Assembly: GCA_963969495.1 (NCBI GenBank)
Contig: OZ018319.1
Coordinates: forward strand, 203,249,778 to 203,313,777
Direction of reading: 5' to 3'
Source of the DNA: Ceratothoa steindachneri
Taxonomy: Eukaryota > Arthropoda > Malacostraca > Isopoda > Cymothoidae
Length of the DNA stretch: 64,000 nucleotides
Shown: positions 25,111 to 36,960 of the stretch, piece by piece
Position numbering within the stretch: position 1 is the first letter of the stretch
Layout of the letters: every line of letters begins with the position of its first letter
Position numbers and translations under genes: made by a program
The notes under the pieces: generated by a model
What the model was told of the DNA's origin: nothing
The model's database searches: none
What the model saw: the letters and a program-made list of their open reading frames with translations, nothing else

Positions 25111-25605
25111 CGAAAACAAACGAAGGAATAGCCCGTAAAAACGTTGCAAGGAGAAATATGTAAATGTGTGACGGACAGAGGATGTGAAAATGTGTAGAAG
25201 ATGGCTAATCAATTTAGGTTGAAGGGTGCACGCGATTTTCCTTATATCATCTACTGGCTGATGGAGTCTACGCTACACCTGGCACTCCTTTGTAGGGAGA
25301 AAACTGGGGCCGGAAGGGCATCATATTCCACCAAGTCTGAGGTATAGTATCGTCTTTATCGCTGCTACGTTTTCCATCTTATTGCCAGCCGAGAGTGGCG
25401 AATCGTAAAATTGTCAGCCCCTAACTAAATAGGCTTTAGGTCCTGTAAATAGATGGTAGGCTCCGTGAAGCCACCTTCCTTAGTTGCACAAATCTAAGAA
25501 GAAATTAACTAAAATTTGATTGTCTCATTTCAATAGTTCAGAGAGTGGAAAACGTCAAAAATATTAGGCATTTTGTCTCGACGAAAAGATTCATTCAATA
25601 TTTCT

Positions 25606-25643
25606 CTTCTCTCTCTCACAATCGCTCTTTCTTTCTCTCTCTC
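25606..25643. repeat. CT-rich tract, left of LTR element
   Basis: A pyrimidine-rich tract that resumes at 30,388 after the LTR retrotransposon, consistent with one tract split by the insertion. Confidence 0.7.
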
Positions 25644-26554
25644 TGTGAGGGTATCCCCACGTGGAAGATCTTCAGCAGAAAGGAACTCCCATGTGCAGCC
25701 TAAGGCCCGTCTAGGACTAAAGTCGTAAGCCTACCCCCCGTCATCCCCTCCCACAAGCGGTAGCCTCGAATCGGGTCCCCCACGATTTACCTTTATGCGG
25801 GCTAAAATAGTTCTGCCAGAAGATTCGAGGCCCTTCGAGAGTAGAGCTGTTTCCCGCTAACCCCGAACTCCGGGGAAAGCCTCGGATATAAATAACGCTC
25901 GACTCCCCGGAAGACACACAGAGTTGAGAAGTCTCGCCAGAACGCAGAAAATTTCCCCATGGTTCCAAGTCAAGTGCTAGCAACAAAGCAAAGTGACAGC
26001 TGGACTATTTTGTGTATTTGGAATTAGCCTCAGCCAGGAGGTAATTCCAATGAAAGATAGCCCCGAGTGATTTTCCCGACTTCTTTCATCAACTCCTGTC
26101 GAAGCCCAACTCATTTCGGGTAGCCAAAATACTCTCCCCTAGACCAGAAGTTACCCTCCCCCCTTGCTTTTGGAGAACCGTCATCACTCCAACCTCCTGC
26201 TCTGAAGTCCGAGCGGTCTCACCTCACGTACAGAAGACATCCGTAAGCCAACCCCCCTTACCCTTTCAGTAACCCAAATTGAGTTTATTTTTGGCCGTTA
26301 ATTCTCTGAGGTAATTTTACCCTTCAAATCAATTATTATTTTTTTGTGTAAATAAAATCCTATTTTTATACATGTCTCTTTAAATAACCTTGAACTTTGC
26401 CATTGTCCATAATTTGTCTGACCTCGTTACACTCTTTCGTTACTCAGCCCGTCTGAACGCGGGGTTTTCCGTCCTTTTTGTCGGTTCGCTTTCAAGTTAT
26501 TGGTCCTCTCTCAAAGATATAATGTGGTATTGATATAATGTAATGTCATACCAC

Positions 26555-26558
<4 letters not shown>
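25644..26558 (+). repeat. 5' LTR of element 1
   Basis: 915 bp, TG...CA termini. It differs from the 3' LTR by scattered substitutions and lacks a segment of about 26 bp present near 30,090 in the 3' copy, so the element is not recent. Confidence 0.92.
25887..25894 (+). promoter_or_regulatory. TATA box in 5' LTR
   Basis: TATAAATA lies 240 bp into the LTR and is conserved at 29,690-29,697 in the 3' LTR. AATAAA at 26,351 (30,180 in the 3' LTR) would serve as the polyadenylation signal. Confidence 0.6.

Positions 26559-26612
<54 letters not shown>
26559..26612. repeat. (TA)n between 5' LTR and primer-binding site
   Basis: A pure TA run starts directly after the last LTR base (CACGACA/TA...). 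The 3' LTR is not followed by TA, so the tract belongs to the internal region and not to the LTR. Confidence 0.9.
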
Positions 26613-26618
<6 letters not shown>

Positions 26619-26635
26619 TACATATTATATAATTC

Positions 26636-26653
26636 TGGTGTCAAGTGTATTTG
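26636..26653 (+). promoter_or_regulatory. Candidate primer-binding site
   Basis: TGGTGTCAAGTG begins with the TGG expected for pairing to the CCA end of a tRNA. LTR element 3 has TGGTGTCAGGT at the same place (38,181-38,191, minus strand), also just after a (TA)n tract. It lies 77 bp from the LTR end instead of the usual few bases. Confidence 0.55.
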
Positions 26654-27071
26654 GGTTTTTACGAACCCGTGTCATTTTAATTTCGACATTAGAAGTTTCC
26701 TTTTTATTCACGTACATCCCTTTTATTTCAATTTTTGTATTGTACTAGCAGAAGGCAAGTTCAAGTTAGTTGAAGAGCAGTGGAACGTGATCTATTTAAA
26801 TTTTGTGTTGGACCCCAGGTAATTATTTTTTCTTTGTGTTCGAATTTTGGTGACTCTCCTGGTTATTAATCCAAAAGAGTTAAGGTCTTTGGTGTCCTAA
26901 TTCCGGTAGGAGCATTTTATTTTTTTTCCGCTTAGAAACAGCAGAGGTAAGTAGCTGTATCTTAATTTTTTTTTGTGATCAAGGCCTTGACGAATATTCA
27001 AGTATTCGTTTCGCGTGGGTAGTGTCGTAGCTCGTTTGCCTATCAGTGTTCCCTCAGTTAACTGCGTAAAA

Positions 27072-28115
27072 ATGTCATCCTTCGAAAAATTCAAGAGTCA
27101 AGGTGAAATGTTAGGTCTTTCGGGCAAAGACCTGCTAAATTACGTACAGGAAGAAGAGAGGAACGAACGGGCAGAGCGAAGGGAATTGGAGATGGAGAAG
27201 AAGAAACTGAAGATGGAGATGGAGGAGAACAAACTGAAGATGTAGATGGAGGAGAACAAACTGAAAATGGGAATGAAGGAGAACAAACTGGAGATGGAGA
27301 TGGAGAAGAACAAAATGGAGGAGAACAAACCGAAGATGGAGATAGAAGAACGTGAACAAATTAGGCAGCATGAGCTAGAAATCAGCCGAAATCAAATGGA
27401 TTCTCAGTCCATCGGTTCCCGGGCTGAAATTCCCCAAACTCCTTCAGTCCACCTTCCCGCTTTCAATGATGGAGAGGACTTTGGGTCATTTTTGGCCCAT
27501 TTTGAGAGAATCTTGCAGATCAATAGATGCGATCTCGAAAATGATGGCATCGCTCGCTTACTTCCCCTCCTAAATGCCAAGTTAAGGGATATCTTCGTAT
27601 CTCTTCCTCTGGAAGCAACTTTGGACTATTCCACGTTAAAGTCCGAATTGCTAGCCGCTGTTCATATTAATAGATAGTTCTACAGCTCCAGATTCAACCA
27701 GTAAAGGATCCGCCCTGGCCAAACATTTCGACAACACGGGTACATCCTCCAAAAAAACCTTCAGTGTTGGCTGGATGCGTGCAAAATTTCCCAGGTCTAC
27801 GAGTCCCTTCTGGACTTCTTCCTTAGAGATCAGCTTTTAGCTGCCGTGGCTCCCAAAATTCGCGCCTTCATTAAGGATAAACGTTGCGCCACTTTCAAGG
27901 AGTGCTTGGAAGAGGCCGATGTTTACGTGGGTAGTCACGATTTATACCCTAAGGATGTTAAAGAGGCTCCCCAATCGCCCAACAAAACTAAATTTTATGG
28001 CCCTAAGACCCCCCTTAAATTGGTTCCAAGATTTACCAAAGCTCCTATTCCCTAGAAGCCAAGAAACTTCCATCCATCGGAACAACGAGACGTTAAGCCC
28101 CTAGTTTCTTCTCCC
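27072..28115 (+). pseudogene. gag of LTR element 1
   Basis: The start ATG at 27,072 gives MSSFEKFKSQGEMLGLSGKD, followed by a highly charged Glu/Lys/Met coiled-coil-like region made of a roughly 10-codon repeat (EENKLKMEM). An in-frame TAG falls at 27,243. The capsid-like part resumes at 27,246-27,677 (DGEDFGSFLAHFERILQINR, RLLPLLNAKLRDIFVSLP, LDYSTLKSELLAA). It then shifts frame and continues at 27,846-28,055 (APKIRAFIKDKRCATFKECL). Element 3 (36,960-37,717, minus) has the same protein. The product would be a nucleocapsid precursor but is interrupted at least three times. Confidence 0.8.
27216..27340 (+). repeat. 30-bp tandem repeat in gag
   Basis: Units of the type ATGGAGGAGAACAAACTGAA recur about every 30 bp and encode the EENKLKM repeat. 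Slippage in this array likely drives length variation of the coiled-coil segment. Confidence 0.7.
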
Positions 28116-28121
28116 CCGGTT

Positions 28122-28850
28122 GTGCCGTACCAAAAGAACCCGATCGTCTGCTACACCTGCGGAGTTCCCGGCCATTACCGCACGAGCTGTCCTCACAACT
28201 CCCGATTCGCAAACTCTGAATCCCACCAAGTACACCAAATCTGGGCCGCCCCTGATCCTCCTCCTTTGCCTCAGAAGACTCGGGAACCTCCCTCGCCCAC
28301 CAAAGACCCGGTCCATCAGGTAAATTTTCTCTTTAATGAGAATAACCCTGGGGGATTGAAGTTCAAGAACGGAACTGTGAACGGTCGCCGAGTATCCACC
28401 CTCGTCCGTGACACCGGGTGCACCTATATTATACTGTCTGAGGACCTACTTCCCTCTGTTGGGCCCGACCACAAGAAATTTGCGGTGGTCCACGACTACC
28501 TTGGCCGGGCGAGTCGTTTCTCAGTAAATCGTTGTCACATCGAGTGTGACTATATGTCCGGTTGGGCCGAAGTGGTAGCGGCCCCAATCTAGTTCTGCTC
28601 CGTTTTATTCGGTCAGAACCCCGTAATTCACGACCATACCGTGGCCCAGCCCGTGATTACCCGTACACAGGCAGCCCTGGGATCCCGTGCACCTGTTCCT
28701 CTGGAAATCCCTATCGACCCGGAGTTCCAAGCCCTCCGGAGCGACAAGTTTTCTCGCGCCCAGAAGGAGTGCGCAACTTCCCCCTCCCCTTTGAGAGAAA
28801 ACTAAAGCCCTCGAGCGTGAGTCCACCCGAGGTAACAAACGAGTCTCGTA
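28122..28850 (+). pseudogene. Zinc knuckle and aspartic protease of LTR element 1
   Basis: CYTCGVPGHYRTSC (28,149-28,190) is a C-x2-C-x4-H-x4-C zinc knuckle, the RNA-binding motif of nucleocapsid. About 75 residues on comes LVRDTGCTYIILSEDLLP, the active-site Asp-Thr-Gly of a retroviral-type protease. The usual following Ala is Cys. A TAG at 28,590-28,592 ends the frame after GWAEVVAAPI, and another frame carries on to about 28,850. The block VGPDHKKFAVVHDYLGRA matches VAPDHYKFATVHYYLGRA in element 2 at about 46,850, which identifies both as one family. Confidence 0.85.
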
Positions 28851-28884
28851 TTCTGTGAAGAAGGACTTATTGAGAGGTTTGAGA

Positions 28885-29070
28885 CCTAATTGAACCTTAA
28901 GTCACGGGAACGAAAATTCAATCCTGGCGCGAAGGTGCTGGCGCTACTTCCCAAGGGAAGCAACAAAATCCTTAGCCAGTGAAAGGGACCCTAGCCCGTC
29001 CTCGAGGGTAGAGGACCCGTGGATTACCTCATCCATACTCCGGCGAGAGCGAAGATTTTCCACGTGAATT
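28885..29070 (+). pseudogene. Integrase C-terminal (GPY/F) tail of LTR element 1
   Basis: The frame reads SRERKFNPGAKVLALLPKGS, NKILSQ, stop, KGP, stop, PVLEGRGPVDYLIHTP, KIFHVN. In element 2 the corresponding segment is KFKPGQEVLLLLLTENNKLL, RWKGPYQV, REPVDYLMEI, so the two stops replace the Trp and Tyr of the W-KGPY module. The tail follows the protease directly, hence the zinc-binding and catalytic parts of integrase were deleted. Confidence 0.75.
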
Positions 29071-29447
29071 GTATATATATTATCTCATTAATGTTCCTAA
29101 TTATGATTTCTTTTTTTTTGGGTCCACTAAATTGTTAATTTTTTTTGTTCCATATTTATGCCTCCATTTAGTTGTTTCCTTTTTTTTTGTTCCACTGAAA
29201 TGTCGCCTATGTTCTCCTGTGATTTTTCTTTTGTTTAAAATTGTATTAGTTAAATTCTCTATAATCGACCTGTTTAAGGCTTATGCCCGTACATTCCCCG
29301 CTGAGCTCAGATTTACGTTTTTTTTGTGTACACCTGTCGTAGCAGGTAAGAATTTCCCTAGACCTTTGATAATACTAGTTTGACGGGTTGGTATGATCCT
29401 TTCCTACGCAAATGCTCTGTAAAGCATCATCTTTCGGTTGGGAGATG
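29071..29447. other. Noncoding 3' region of LTR element 1
   Basis: T-rich sequence between the integrase tail and the 3' LTR. RT and RNase H would be expected here in this family and are missing. The purine-rich GGTTGGGAGA just before the LTR is a weak candidate polypurine tract. Confidence 0.5.
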
Positions 29448-30387
29448 TGTGAGGGAATCCCCACGTGGAAGATCTTTAGCAGAAAGGAACTCCTATGTGC
29501 AGCAGAAGGCCCGGCCTGGCCTAAAGTGGTTAGCCTACCCCCCCCCCCCCCTTCCACAAGCGGTAGCCTTGAATCGAGTCCCCCACGATTCATCTTTATG
29601 CTGACTAAAATAGCTCTGCAAGAAGATTCAAGGCCCTTCGAGAGTAGAGCTGTTTCCCGCTAACCCCCAACTCCGGGGAGAGCCTCGGATATAAATAACC
29701 CTCAACTCCCCGGAAGAGACACAGAGTTGAGAAGTCTCGCCAGAGCCCAGAAGATTTCCCCATGGTTCCAAGTCAAGTGCTAGCAACAAAGCAAAGTGAC
29801 AGCTGGACTATTTTGTGTATTTGGAATTAGCCCCAGCCAGGAGGTAATTTCCCTGAAAGATAGCCCCGAGTGATTTTCGCGACTTCTTTCTTTAACTCCT
29901 GTCGAAGCCCAACTCATTTCGGGTAGCCGAAATACTCTCCCCTAGACCGGAAGTTACCCTCCCCCCTTGCTTTTGGAGAACCGTCATCACTCCAACCTCC
30001 CGCTCTAAAGTCCGAGCGGTCTCACCTCACGTACCGAAGACATCCGTAAGCCAACCCCCCTCCCCCCTCCAGTAACCCTATTGAGTTAACCTTCTCCCTT
30101 CGTTTATTGATGTAATTTTTGGCCGTTAATTCTCTGAGGTAATTTTACCCTTCAAATCAATTATTAATTTTTTTGTGTAAATAAAATCCTATTTTTATAC
30201 ATGTCTCTTTAAATAACCTTGAACTTTGCCATTGTCCATAATTTGCCTGACCTCGTTACACTCTTTCGTTACTCAGCCCGTCTGAACGCGTGGTTTTCCG
30301 TCCCTTTTGTTGGTTCACTTTCAAGTTATTGGTCCTCTCTCAAAGATATAATATGGTATTGATATAATTTAATGTCATACCACGACA
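29448..30387 (+). repeat. 3' LTR of element 1
   Basis: 940 bp, alignable along its length with 25,644-26,558, with a TATA box at 29,690 and AATAAA at 30,180. It carries a segment of about 26 bp (around 30,085-30,115) absent from the 5' LTR and a long C-run near 29,540. Confidence 0.92.
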
Positions 30388-30715
30388 CTCTCACCTATCT
30401 CTTTCTTAATCTCCTTCTTCCCCCTCTCTTTCTCTCTCTTAGTCTCCTTCCCTCTCTTTCTTTCTCTCTCTTAATCTCCTTTTACGCCCTCTCTTTCTCT
30501 CTCTTAATCTCCTTCTCCCTTTCCCCCTCGATTTCTATCTTTCTCTCTGCGTCTATCTCTCAATATCTCTCTTTGTCACTATCGCCCTTTATCTCTCTAT
30601 CTCACTCTTTCTCACTCTCATCCTTTCCCTCTATCACACTCTCTCACTCTTTTTGACTCTCACCCTTTCACTCTATTACTCTCAATCTCTCTCTCTCTCT
30701 CTTTCTCTTCTTCTA
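30388..30715. repeat. CT-rich low-complexity tract
   Basis: A long run of CTCT/TTTC words, the continuation of the tract at 25,606-25,643 that the LTR retrotransposon interrupted. Open frames through it are low complexity and not genes. Confidence 0.8.
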
Positions 30716-30779
30716 TCCCTAAAACTTTTCTATCCTTTACTTCTACTATTCTATGTGTAAGTGGCAGTAGATTTAAGGC

Positions 30780-30819
30780 CAGATCACCTTAGTCTGGGCC
30801 GTAAGGCCCGTGTGATCTG
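30780..30819. other. Perfect GC-rich hairpin
   Basis: CAGATCAC pairs with GTGATCTG, and inside it GGGCC pairs with GGCCC around a GTAA loop. It could be the 3'-terminal hairpin of a non-LTR element or another structured RNA end. No partner feature was identified. Confidence 0.5.
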
Positions 30820-31889
30820 TGTATCTATGTAACTCTATGTAACTCTCTTATTTGATTTCATGATTTGTGCAAACACAATCTTTTTTTTCGAAAATATTTT
30901 TTGAATTCCTTAGGATTTGACCTTTTCTCATGCAACTAGCTGCCATTTGACATCTGTTTGTTTAGTATTTGGAGGAGAAACCCTAGGGGACAAGTAGTTG
31001 AAGCTTGTCCTTTTATTTTGAAAGCGCTTTGCCAGGATTTCCTCTGGGGTGGGGGTTATAATCCAGTATTAGTGCGATCATCTTCTAAAGCAAAGATTTC
31101 TCAAGGTAATGAACTCAAGAAGGCCGCATAACTCACCTAATTTTGCATAACTCTACTTTACCTACCCAAATAAATGCCATTAATAGGGCAGGTGTTCATC
31201 AGGCATACTTCTCACTATTTAAATTGCATATAATATTCATACTTCTTCCTAGATGTTATAATTGGACTTTGAGACGTCGGGGTCGCTACAGTATTTCCTT
31301 TGTACTCGGGACGGATTGTGAAAGTTTCTGGAGGAGGAGGAGGAAGAAGAGGAGAAGGAGGAGGAGGATTTTTGCTATTATACTTAGGTCATTTGTGTAT
31401 GTGACTTTGCATGTGTTCTTTGGGTATCTGTTTGTTGCCCAGGGGAAAGGGGGCCTCTCTCCGCCACTTGATCATGGTTTTTTTTTAACTTTGTTTTGTT
31501 CTTAGTCTTAGTCGATTTTTGTTGCTTTGTATTGTTTTTATTGCTTTATTTCTTTTTGTTTGTTTTTTCTTGATCATTTTAATTAGAATGCATAATTATG
31601 GTTTTCAATTTTAAATTATGCCTCTGCCTTTGCTGATAGTCGCTTTAAGGAATCTCTTAACTTAAAAAATAACTTTAAGACATAATACAATGGAATTGCA
31701 TAGCTTTTCTTCTGGAGTATTTTCCAGGCATTTTCATACTATTAAAAAATCCGTTATTTTCCTAAAATTTCTTTTCACAATTAAGACCAAGTATTTTTTC
31801 CCATCACTTGCTCTATTTTAGTTCATTTTCTCCTGTTAAAACACCTTTTTTTTCCTATTTACTAATGTTAAAACATACTTTATTAATTG
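30820..31889. other. No supported gene
   Basis: T-rich. A short (GGA)n-type purine run lies at about 31,330-31,370. Confidence 0.45.
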
Positions 31890-32115
31890 CTAGCGACTCT
31901 ACATCTCATTATGTCGGTCGGTCGGTCCCAGTTTTCCTTCTTTTTGTATTAACATCATAACTATTCGGCCGATTCTAAAAAAAATTTGAAAAAACTTATA
32001 TTGTTTTACATTCTCTTTTGAATGCTATAATTGCCAAAGTCTTCTCAAGGTTAGCCCGGGAACTATTTTGTTTGGGCAATAACATCCTAACTATTCGGCC
32101 GATTCTGGGAAGCGT
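31890..32115 (+). repeat. Dispersed repeat R1, copy 1
   Basis: One of three copies of a family of about 230 bp (others at 40,800-41,030 and 56,395-56,650, both inverted). Shared words include GTCGGTCGGTC near one end and ATTCGGCCGATTC twice in this copy. TTTTACATTCTCTTTT is also shared. No coding capacity. Confidence 0.75.
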
Positions 32116-32573
32116 ATTTTTACTAGCCTATATTTAATATTGCTGTTTTCGAATCTGAATCAATGGCTTAAATTACTTTAACTTTTCAGTGGTAGTGATT
32201 AGAACTTATTTATTTGGAAGCTATGAGCTAGGCGATATCTTCTTAACATTTATTCATTTGCTACACATTCACTCAAACTACGACGATTTAATTATTAAAC
32301 CACTGTTGTTTGAAGATCCTCTGCAGGAGGTAATTTGGATGAAGTGATTTGGCCAAGGATAAATAGCATATAGAGTTTACAAGGAGGAAAAGCGACTTTT
32401 GCAGATATAAAGAAATAATGCGATACTTTTCATTATTTCTGCGGGTCAAGTGCTGCTTAATATCACTTTAACTAAATAATCTATCAAGTTATATTTTTTA
32501 TAGTGATATTGTCACTTTTTAATATTTGCTATATATTAAATGCAAATTGATATTTGTTGAGGTATTTTATCTT
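32116..32573. other. No supported gene
   Basis: AT-rich DNA between repeat R1 and the RTE LINE. Confidence 0.4.
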
Positions 32574-32935
32574 TACCAGCTTAATGTTGAAAGCAGGAAA
32601 AGTATCTGGCCCGGATGAAGTGTATATTGAGATGATTCGAGCCCTAGATAAGGAGGGATTGAAGATCATATGGGAGCTGTTAAAGATCATCTATGAAACA
32701 GGTCAATTACGTAGAGACAGGCTAAAAGTCTATCTTTGCAGCACTGCTAAAGACTCCTGGAACACTGGAATGCTCGAATCATCGAACAATGTCTCGTGTC
32801 TCATATTCTTAAAATTCTCTTGAAAATCATCCTGCAAAGGATAAGCCGCCGACTTATGCTTGAAATTCCACAAAACCAGTTCGGATTTATGAAAGACACA
32901 GGAACTAGGAACGCGATTTTTTCCTTGATGATGCT

Positions 32936-32980
<45 letters not shown>

Positions 32981-33910
32981 ATTGACCACCAAAAAGATCC
33001 TTATCTCGCCTTCATCGACCCTGAAAATGTTTTTGATAAAGTACGACATTCGAAACTTTTCAAGATGCTGGCCAATATCTAAATTGCTTAAAAGAAAAGC
33101 TAATCGTAAGATCTGTTTATTATGACCAAATTACCGCTGTCCGTTTAACAATTAGAACAACCAACTGGATCCGCATCAAATGAGGTGTATGCCAAGGACG
33201 AGTCATGTCGCCCGATCTCTTTAACCTTTACTCTGAGATCATCATCTGAGAAAGAGAAGATCGATCAGAAGGAATCGTTGTCCATGGTGTTAAGATTAAC
33301 AACTTACGATATGCCGGCGACACTGTTCTACTTGCTACATCGAGTGAGGATTCCCAAGAGCTTTTCTATGCTTCTGTAGTCTCCAGTGAACGCCTTGGTC
33401 TCAAAGTTAAAAGCAATAAGACGAAGGTGATGGTCATTTCAAAGTCAGAGGTCCCTCCAGCTTGTCAACTGCGGCATGGAAAGACACCAATCGCACAGGT
33501 TAACTCCTTTACCCTCTTTGAATGGACCGTAAGGTCTCCTAGGGTACCTTCTTTCCTTGTTGTTACTCCTTTAATTACCGTGGAGCTGTAGTATCATTTT
33601 ACGCCCTAAACAAGAAAGAGATCAGAAGAAGAATAGGATTCGCCAAAGATGCATTTTTACGGCTAAGAACAATTTTTGTATATAGAAAACTGTCAATTAG
33701 AGTCAAGATTCGCGTTTTGAAAGCCTATTTTCTGGTAAACTTTCCCTTATGGCCGTGGACACTCACGGCCGAGGCCCAACGTAACATCAAACAGCAGATT
33801 TTTGGTCCTACTAAAGGATGCTGCGGATCTCATATGTAGACAAGGTCAGGGACGAGGAGGTTTTGACTCGGCTCGGTGTGGAGAGGGAGCTCCTGAGTGT
33901 CGTAGAATGA
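32574..33910 (+). pseudogene. RTE-type LINE reverse transcriptase (decayed)
   Basis: Segments of a non-LTR reverse transcriptase occur in order: KVSGPDEVYIEMIRALDKEG, LLKIIYETGQL, then after frameshifts MSHILKILLKIILQRI, IPQNQFGFMKDTGTRNAIF. Then come AFIDPENVFDKV, NNLRYAGDTVLLAT, SVNALVSKLKA-like and finally [20 protein letters not shown] near 33,900. The catalytic YADD box is YAGD (33,310-33,321), one catalytic Asp changed to Gly. A (GA)n expansion interrupts it at 32,938. The endonuclease domain is absent, as in 5'-truncated LINE copies. The sequence stops at a (TA)n tract. The missing tail resembles the fragment at 38,881-39,095. Confidence 0.85.
32938..32978. repeat. (GA)n microsatellite inside LINE ORF
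   Basis: The run replaces a short Glu-Arg stretch before AIDHQKD, so it grew inside the reverse transcriptase coding sequence. Confidence 0.85.
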
Positions 33911-33913
33911 CCA

Positions 33914-35758
<1,845 letters not shown>

Positions 35759-35899
35759 TTTCTTGCGATATTGCATTAATTTTCATCATATATATATATA
35801 TAATCCAGGTAGTTTCCGCTGTGCAGCCTTAATTTTATTTTCAATAAGAAAACAATGGCGAGGAGTAGACTTAAATCCAACATCAAACAAATCTTTATT

Positions 35900-36960
35900 A
35901 CGATTGAGTAGTGCAACGTTGCGACCTAACGGTCATCTTCTGGCTCTAGAAAACATATTAAGATATACAAATATACAAAATAGGTTTAAGTGGTCACCGC
36001 AAATTATAATTATAGGGAAGTAAAATACAACGATTTAAGGAAAGAAGTAAAGTAAAATTGTACAAAAAACAACTAAAAAACTAGCTAATAAAAGCTTAAA
36101 AACCAACATAAAAAATCAATATAAAACCAAACGGATCAAATGAGAAACATACTTTGAACCTTTGATATCCAGTGAGAATATAGTGTGGTAGAGAGGTGAC
36201 GGGAAATATAACAGTTTCTCTAGTAGTGGTTGTTTAAAGGATGTTTAATGCAATAGAAGAGGAATCAAAATTGAGTGAGGGAGTTAGTGTTTTGATATAA
36301 ATAGATTCAGAGATACGTAGTGACAGTGGGTTTGAGTTGGAGTCCAAAATCTCGAGGTCATTCAGGGATGGAATTGTTTGGCATTTAATCGAGTGCTCTC
36401 TTATAGAAGAATTTTCTTTTTTATTAAGAACTTTCCCTGTTCTAAGGCTAATGCCCATGTGAAAAAAACGAGCCTGAAGGGTACGTAGGGTGCTTCCAAC
36501 ATATTTTCCAGAGGTACACTCTGGACAAGAGTAAAAATAAACTACACCACTACGTAAGTCCTTAGGAGTTTGATTTTTAATTTAAAAAAAAAATTCCAAT
36601 TGTGTGGTTGTTGGAAAAAACAACTTTAAATTCAGTTTGCCTAAAAAATTTTGCTAATAGTTTAGAGATATCTTTTCTGAAGGTTCGATTCAAAAACGTC
36701 ATCTCAGGAACAACAAGAAATCTAACTTCTTTAGGTGCAGCGATTTCAGAAAAGGGAGGGTAATATATATTATTTAAAAACTGTTTTATTGTCCTTTCAA
36801 TTAAGAGCGACGGAAAGCTGTTTTTTTATCAAGAGTGACTTCAAGTTCTACAACTCTTGGTGGATTTGGAGAAAGGATGAGCAAAGGTGAAAGCCCCAGT
36901 GTACAAGAGTCTTAATGGTAGAAATTTTATATTAAAATTACAGAAACTTTAAAAGTTAAT
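35900..36960 (-). pseudogene. Penelope-like element B (Neptune/Nematis type), C-terminal half
   Basis: Minus-strand reading: KEVRFLVVPEMTFLNRTFRK (about 36,740-36,680), FRQTEFKVVFSNNHTIG (about 36,630), then VVYFYSCPECTSGKYVGSTL with GIY-YIG replaced by VYF...YVG. The C-x2-C (CPEC) lies in the core. HMGISLRTGKVL, SIREHSIKCQT, LRISESIYIKTLTPSLNFD follow, ending at 36,237. The Neptune-like CPxC and SxREHxxxC layout separates it from elements A, E and G. A degenerate hammerhead-like motif follows downstream near 35,930. Reverse transcriptase is not recognisable, and the right end abuts the gag of LTR element 3. Confidence 0.8.
35905..35950 (-). ncRNA. Degenerate hammerhead-like motif, 3' of PLE-B
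   Basis: On the minus strand CAGAAGA, then T, GACC, a GTTA loop, GGTC, GCAAC and GTT follow the order core-1, stem II, core-2. The expected CTGAAGA has A for T, and GAAA is GCAA, so cleavage is not expected. Confidence 0.45.

Larger units (their letters stand above)
25644..30387 (+). mobile_element. LTR retrotransposon 1, Gmr1-like family, internally deleted
   Basis: Direct LTRs at 25,644-26,558 and 29,448-30,387 start TGTGAGGG and end CACGACA. CTCTC lies on both sides (25,639-25,643 and 30,388-30,392), a 5-bp target duplication, though in a CT-rich tract. In between are a gag, a zinc knuckle, a protease and then directly the integrase C-terminal tail. The integrase core, RT and RNase H are absent. 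It is non-autonomous. Confidence 0.92.

Noticed and set aside
30372..30656. Hydrophobic Ser/Leu-rich ORF
   Set aside because: It translates the CT-rich low-complexity tract.
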